A DNA stretch of 37,890 bases from NCBI GenBank assembly GCA_002705485.1, contig PAGT01000008.1:1-37890 (forward strand), in the 5' to 3' direction. Shown here in pieces: positions 33,844 to 37,890 of this stretch (positions are counted from its first letter, which is position 1; each line of letters starts with the position of its first letter). This DNA comes from Flavobacteriales bacterium (GTDB lineage Bacteria; Bacteroidota; Bacteroidia; Flavobacteriales; Flavobacteriaceae). The notes below the pieces were generated by a model that saw nothing but the letters and a program-made list of their open reading frames with translations, was not told the DNA's origin and ran no database searches. The translations under genes were made by a program, and so were the position numbers.

Positions 33844-34592
33844 TATTTTCTAATTTCAAGTAGGTTGTGTGTGATTTTTTTGGTTTCAAAATTTTTTATT
33901 CCATTTCCATTAAAGTAATCAATCCGCACTTTTCCAAATGAATGAATAATACGTTTTTTGTTCAATAAAATTCCAACGTGAGTTATTTTATTAGTTCCAA
34001 AAAATGCTAAACATCCGGGTTCTATATCATTGTAACCAATTTTTATTCCACTTTCAGCTTGCATGTAGGCATCTCTTTTGATAAAAATACCTTTAATTTT
34101 ATAGACATTTTGTGTAAATCCAGAGCAATCAATTCCATAATTATTCCTACCCCCCCAAAGATAGGGTGTGTTTAAGTATATGTTTGAAATGTCAATGATA
34201 TTTTTATTATAATTTTCTGTCGTTTTACCTCTAAATCTTTGTTTTAAATATTCACAAGAACTGACTAGAGACCCAATTGGAACCATTGCAGTGTTCTTTT
34301 TATTTAAATCTTTCTCTACAAATCCCGTGAGGTCTATTGAAAAAACTTTTTTTTTCAAGTTAATTGTATTGTAATCATTAATTGAAATTTCTTTTACTTG
34401 AGAATAGTTTAACCATCCCTTATAACTATCATATGAGTTTTCAATATAAAACCAGCTGTCTTTTGTTTTTAATATTTTGTAAGTTTCTCCGTAAAGTAGC
34501 TGGGTAGTCATTTCACTTTTACTACATGGCTCCTGCCTAACAGGTATAATTGAAAGATGACATATACCAAAATTATTATTTAAGATTTTCAC
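33840..34592 (-). CDS. SH3-domain NlpC/P60 (C40) family peptidase
   Basis: Predicted gamma-D-glutamyl-diamino acid endopeptidase of the YkfC type, cleaving peptidoglycan fragments. Two bacterial SH3-like parts (about 8-70 with LLYGETYKIL and 75-110) precede the C40 domain with PYLWGGRNNYGIDCSGF (Cys156) and THVGILL (His205). There is no signal peptide, so the enzyme probably works on imported muropeptides in the cytoplasm. The start is GTG at 34592; it keeps the family beginning NNFGICHLSIIPVR, and no ATG occurs before it. Convergent with the TPR gene, sharing a TTAA stop. Confidence 0.88.
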   Translation of the reverse strand: MKILNNNFGICHLSIIPVRQEPCSKSEMTTQLLYGETYKILKTKDSWFYIENSYDSYKGWLNYSQVKEISINDYNTINLKKKVFSIDLTGFVEKDLNKKNTAMVPIGSLVSSCEYLKQRFRGKTTENYNKNIIDISNIYLNTPYLWGGRNNYGIDCSGFTQNVYKIKGIFIKRDAYMQAESGIKIGYNDIEPGCLAFFGTNKITHVGILLNKKRIIHSFGKVRIDYFNGNGIKNFETKKITHNLLEIRKY

Positions 34593-34628
34593 TTTGTAAA
34601 CAAGTAAATTAAAATTTTAATATTTTTG
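34593..34628 (+). promoter_or_regulatory. Weak candidate promoter for the 7TM-HD gene
   Basis: TATTTTTG (34621-34628) matches TAnnTTTG and lies 15 bases before the ATG at 34644; the nearest TTTG (34593-34596) leaves 24 bases, longer than the usual spacer. Support is limited to the -7 half. Confidence 0.25.
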
Positions 34629-34643
34629 AAATTAATATTTTGA

Positions 34644-36644
34644 ATGAAAGATAAGTTAAATATTTTTTTTAGACTGCAATCCAAAATTTTTAGGATAATT
34701 CTTTTTTTTGTTACCGTTACACTCACAGTTTATCTTATACCAAAAAACACAAAATTTAAATTTGATTATAAAGAAGGATTACCATGGAATTACGAAACTT
34801 TAATTTCACCATTTGATTTCACCATTTACAAGTCCAATGAAGAAATTGAAATTGAAAAAAAAATAGTTTCATCAAATTCTGAAAAATATTTTAATTTAAA
34901 AATTGGAATACTAGATTCAGTTCTTTTTAAAATAGATAGCTTAACTAAATTACTCCCACAAACAGTTGTTTATGAATTAGATAATAGAATTAAATCGATA
35001 TATAAACAAGGAATCACTGATTACAATAACGAACTCTTAATTGATTCAGTAATTTTAACTGTTGGTTCAGATGAAAGAAAAATTAATTTTCTAGACATAT
35101 TTCAGGTTTCAAATTTCAAATTTGATGGTCTAACTTTATTGAATACTAATGATTCTCTATTGGTATCGAATATATTTCAAAATTTAAAACCCAATGTTTT
35201 TTATGATGAAAAGAGAACTTTTGACCGGCTTGATTTCAATTTATCCCAAATTAATCTCTCCAGAGGAATTGTACGATCAGGTGTAAGGATAATTTCCAGA
35301 GGTGAAATTGTTGATTCAGAAAAACTTGCCATACTGAATTCCTTAAAATTAAAATTTGAATCGGATTCATCCTCAAAGTCTGGATCCATCTTGATTTCAA
35401 TTGGATATTTTGTAATTGTAGCTCTCATAATTCTTTTTTTGTTCTTGTTTTTGAGAAAAAATAGGAGATCTGTTTTTTTAAACAATACAAAAATGATGTT
35501 AATACTTACAATTGTCATCATTTTTATATCATTAATTAGCTTTACTGTTAAATTACAGCCTAATTATATATACGCAGTTCCTCTATGTTCAATTCCTCTA
35601 CTATTAAGAGCTTTTTTTGATTCAAGGTTGGGGTTATTTACATACGTTATGACCGTGTTGATATTATCTTTTTTTGTTCCATATGGTTTTGAATTTATTA
35701 TTATTAATGTGTTAGCAGGAATTGTAACAATTTTAACTCCCCCAGATTTATATCAACGAGCAAACTTATTTTTAACTGTTTTTATCATTACATTAGTTTA
35801 CATTCTTTCCTACTTTTCAATTGCCCTATATGAAAATCCAGATTTTAATTATATAGATTTTTCAATAATAATAATTTTTTTAATCAATGGATTGGCTACA
35901 TTATTTGTTCATCCAATGATCTATATTTTTGAAAAAGTTTTTGATCTGGTCTCTGATGTATCACTTCTTGAACTTAGCAACACAAATTCTGGTCTTTTAA
36001 AGAAGCTTTCAGAAAGGGCGCCGGGAACTTTTTATCATTCACTAGCTGTCTCTAGTTTAGCTGAAGCTGTTGCTGTCCAGATTTCTGGAAACGTGATGTT
36101 GGTTCGTGTAGGGGCACTTTACCATGATATTGGAAAAATGAATAATCCAAACTATTTTATTGAAAATCAAACAAGTTCTTATAATCCTCATGTTGATTTA
36201 GATCCAACCGACAGTAATGAAATTATTAAGAACCATATATCTGATGGTATTAAAATTGCAAAAAAAAATAAAATACCAGATAGAGTTATTGATTTTATAA
36301 GAACTCACCATGGAACTATGATGATTAGGTTTTTTTATGATAAAGCCCTAAAACTAGATGCAAACACTAAAGAATTAGATTTCAGATATTCGGGTCCGAA
36401 ACCTTTTTCCAAAGAGACAGCTGTCGTTATGATGGCTGATAGTATTGAAGCAGCTTCTAAGAGCTTGGATAAGCCAAATATTAAGTTAATTGAAGAGTTT
36501 GTTGAGAAAATAGTTGATAAACAATTAGTGGACAACCAATTCATCAACTGTGATATAACATTGAAAGAAATTGAAATTTCAAAAAAAGTATTTAAAGAAA
36601 AGCTAATTAATATTTATCACCTAAGGGTTGAATATCCTGATTAG
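34644..36644 (+). CDS. 7TM-HD family phosphodiesterase, PgpH-like (c-di-AMP)
   Basis: Membrane protein of 666 aa predicted to hydrolyse the second messenger c-di-AMP. It has one N-terminal membrane helix (about 16-33), an external 7TMR-HDED-type domain (about 35-255), seven hydrophobic helices (about 258-430) and a cytosolic HD domain with HSLAVSSLAEAVA, the His-Asp pair in YHDIGKM (about 494), NHISDGIKIAKK and HHGT, ending with MMADSIEAASKSL. This is the PgpH/YqfF architecture. It starts with ATG at 34644, 51 bases after the divergent peptidase gene. The cyclase gene cdaA is not in this window. Substrate specificity is inferred from the family. Confidence 0.93.
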   Translation: MKDKLNIFFRLQSKIFRIILFFVTVTLTVYLIPKNTKFKFDYKEGLPWNYETLISPFDFTIYKSNEEIEIEKKIVSSNSEKYFNLKIGILDSVLFKIDSLTKLLPQTVVYELDNRIKSIYKQGITDYNNELLIDSVILTVGSDERKINFLDIFQVSNFKFDGLTLLNTNDSLLVSNIFQNLKPNVFYDEKRTFDRLDFNLSQINLSRGIVRSGVRIISRGEIVDSEKLAILNSLKLKFESDSSSKSGSILISIGYFVIVALIILFLFLFLRKNRRSVFLNNTKMMLILTIVIIFISLISFTVKLQPNYIYAVPLCSIPLLLRAFFDSRLGLFTYVMTVLILSFFVPYGFEFIIINVLAGIVTILTPPDLYQRANLFLTVFIITLVYILSYFSIALYENPDFNYIDFSIIIIFLINGLATLFVHPMIYIFEKVFDLVSDVSLLELSNTNSGLLKKLSERAPGTFYHSLAVSSLAEAVAVQISGNVMLVRVGALYHDIGKMNNPNYFIENQTSSYNPHVDLDPTDSNEIIKNHISDGIKIAKKNKIPDRVIDFIRTHHGTMMIRFFYDKALKLDANTKELDFRYSGPKPFSKETAVVMMADSIEAASKSLDKPNIKLIEEFVEKIVDKQLVDNQFINCDITLKEIEISKKVFKEKLINIYHLRVEYPD

Positions 36645-36657
36645 TTGTTTATTTTTG
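36628..36657 (+). promoter_or_regulatory. Putative promoter for the MBL-rhodanese gene
   Basis: TTG (36628-36630), a 19-base spacer and TATTTTTG (36650-36657), a full -7 match. Its -33 half lies inside the 3' end of the 7TM-HD gene. The start ATG at 36665 lies only 7 bases beyond the -7 box, so the transcript would be leaderless or nearly so. Confidence 0.45.
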
Positions 36658-36664
36658 TAAATGT

Positions 36665-37890
36665 ATGAATGTTCAGCAAATATATACTTCTTGTCTCTCT
36701 CAAGCGGCATACTTTATTGAAAGCGATGGGGTCTCGGCAGTGATCGATCCTTTGAGAGATGTTGATCGATACATCAAACTTGCTGAAAAATACAATTCCA
36801 AAATTAAATATGTCTTTGAAACCCACTTTCATGCTGACTTTGTTAGTGGACATTTGACCCTAGCAAAAAAAACCAATGCAAAAATAGTTTTTGGTCCTGA
36901 GTCTGATCCTAATTATGATGCAATTATTTGTAAAGAAAATCAAGTTTTTAAAATTGGTAAATTAAGTTTAACCGCTATACATACACCAGGTCACACCCTG
37001 GAAAGTACTTCGTATCTTCTTTTTGATGAAAATGGAAAACAAAAATGTATTTTCACAGGTGATACCTTTTTTTTGGGGGATGTTGGAATTCCAGATGTTG
37101 CCCAACGCTACAAAGGAGTCTCAAAAGAAGAATTAGCAGGTATACTTTATGACTCCATAAATAAAAAAATCAAACCACTTGATAAGGATATTTTGATATA
37201 TCCTGGTCATGGCGCAGGATCCGCTTGTGGTAAGAAAATGATGAAAAAGACTGTTGATACCTTAGAAAATCAATTAAAATTAAATTATTCAATAAATGGT
37301 TCTTTTTCAAGAGAACAGTTTGTTGAGGAATTAACAACAAACCTCCCCGAACCACCCTCTTATTTTCCTGCAAATGTAAAATTAAATCAGGACGGATGTA
37401 CTGATATTGATGATGTTTTAAAAAAGGCATTAAATCCATTATCTGTGGATGAGTTTGTTAAAAAATCAAATAAAAATAAACATGTGATTATTGACACCAG
37501 GACAAATGATGAATTTAAACAAGGACATATACCGAAATCACTGTTTTTTGGGTTAAATGGTCAATTTGCATCCTGGGTTGGATCTGTTATTAAAAATACT
37601 AACACAAAAATCCTTCTTGTTACTTCCAATGGTAAAGAAATGGAGACAGTTCAAAGGTTATCAAGAATTGGTTTTGATAGTGTTACAGGATTTCTTGAAG
37701 GTGGATTTAAATCTTGGATTAACTCTAAGAAGGAGATATCAATAATTGATCAAACAACTCCAAAAGAGGTTGGTCTAATTGATTCACCGCCTGATTACAT
37801 AGATGTTCGAAAAAGGGTCGAGTTTGAAGAAGGTTGTGTTAAAAATGCCTTAAATATTCCTCTTGATTATATTGATGATTATAAATTAAA
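36665..37890 (+). CDS. MBL-fold persulfide dioxygenase-like protein with rhodanese domains (3' end cut by window)
   Basis: Incomplete gene: 408 codons are read without a stop up to the window edge. The N-terminal domain is an ETHE1/persulfide-dioxygenase-type metallo-beta-lactamase: ETHFHADFVSGH (H54, H56, D58), HTPGHT (second His is residue 110), FTGDTFFLGDVGIPD and YPGHGAGSACG. A first rhodanese domain (about 270-360) shows IIDTRTNDEFKQGHIP, but its active-site loop is TSNGKEM with no Cys, so it is probably non-catalytic; a second one begins at IDVRKRVEFEEG and runs off the window. The layout recalls CstB-like enzymes that oxidise glutathione persulfide in sulfide detoxification. It is preceded by a near-leaderless promoter candidate and starts at MNVQQIYTSCLSQ, as family members do. 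Confidence 0.88.
   Translation, partial: MNVQQIYTSCLSQAAYFIESDGVSAVIDPLRDVDRYIKLAEKYNSKIKYVFETHFHADFVSGHLTLAKKTNAKIVFGPESDPNYDAIICKENQVFKIGKLSLTAIHTPGHTLESTSYLLFDENGKQKCIFTGDTFFLGDVGIPDVAQRYKGVSKEELAGILYDSINKKIKPLDKDILIYPGHGAGSACGKKMMKKTVDTLENQLKLNYSINGSFSREQFVEELTTNLPEPPSYFPANVKLNQDGCTDIDDVLKKALNPLSVDEFVKKSNKNKHVIIDTRTNDEFKQGHIPKSLFFGLNGQFASWVGSVIKNTNTKILLVTSNGKEMETVQRLSRIGFDSVTGFLEGGFKSWINSKKEISIIDQTTPKEVGLIDSPPDYIDVRKRVEFEEGCVKNALNIPLDYIDDYKL

Noticed and set aside
1..37890. Mobile elements, CRISPR arrays, tRNA and rRNA genes
   Set aside because: No transposase, integrase, spaced repeat array or cloverleaf-like sequence was seen; gene-free gaps are too short and AT-rich.

Overview
The window looks like chromosome of a very AT-rich, compact member of the Bacteroidota, class Flavobacteriia. 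A+T is roughly 70% by eye; it was not computed. The support is lineage-typical families (DUF6048, DUF6452, DUF3810, DUF3822, a MutL with a Bacteroidota-type C-terminus), lipoprotein and SQ/K-type signal peptides, starts without Shine-Dalgarno sequences, and matches to the Bacteroidota promoter pattern TTTG-N19-TAnnTTTG. Uncultured marine NS-type flavobacteria are a plausible source, but that is inference. KdsB implies an LPS with Kdo, so a Gram-negative envelope.

Layout. 5-3723: RlmL-type rRNA methyltransferase, then on the minus strand RlmD, DUF6452 and a DUF6048 gene carrying an in-frame stop. 3791-7030: a large secreted Asp-box propeller protein. 7020-10185 (-): NrnA-like DHH phosphoesterase, a cyclophilin-FKBP lipoprotein and a DUF3810 membrane metalloprotease-like protein. 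10274-14917 (+): a tightly packed run of a small membrane protein, MutL, two rhomboid proteases and an EEP-family hydrolase. 14971-16926 (-): a pseudopilin-like membrane protein, DUF3822 and RsmD. 17031-19719 (+): a RecD-like helicase, KdsB and a PlsC-type acyltransferase. 19710-22357 (-): GcvT, an SDR protein and YebC. 22458-27157 (-): the complete threonine operon thrA-thrB-thrC. 27311-29845 (-): ClpC. 30067-33843 (+): GyrA and a TPR protein. 33840-34592 (-): an SH3-NlpC/P60 peptidase. 34644-36644 (+): a PgpH-like 7TM-HD phosphodiesterase. 36665 to the end (+): a persulfide-dioxygenase-like MBL-rhodanese protein cut by the window edge.

Most of this is housekeeping: RNA modification, DNA repair and topology, threonine and C1 metabolism, envelope building, proteostasis and second-messenger turnover. 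I see no CRISPR array, insertion sequence, prophage, rRNA or tRNA, and no gene-free stretch longer than about 220 bases. Packing is extreme: four of the five convergent gene pairs overlap at their stop codons, two of them through a shared TTAA.

The points most worth a second look are the nonsense codon after the signal peptide of the DUF6048 gene, the loss of all endonuclease metal ligands in MutL, the pseudopilin-like/DUF3822 pair (which resembles minor pilin plus PilM/GspL-like parts), the paired hairpins in front of thrA, and a perfect triple 9-bp repeat inside thrC. No clearly new multi-gene system is evident; the pseudopilin-like/DUF3822 pair is the nearest candidate and remains speculative.
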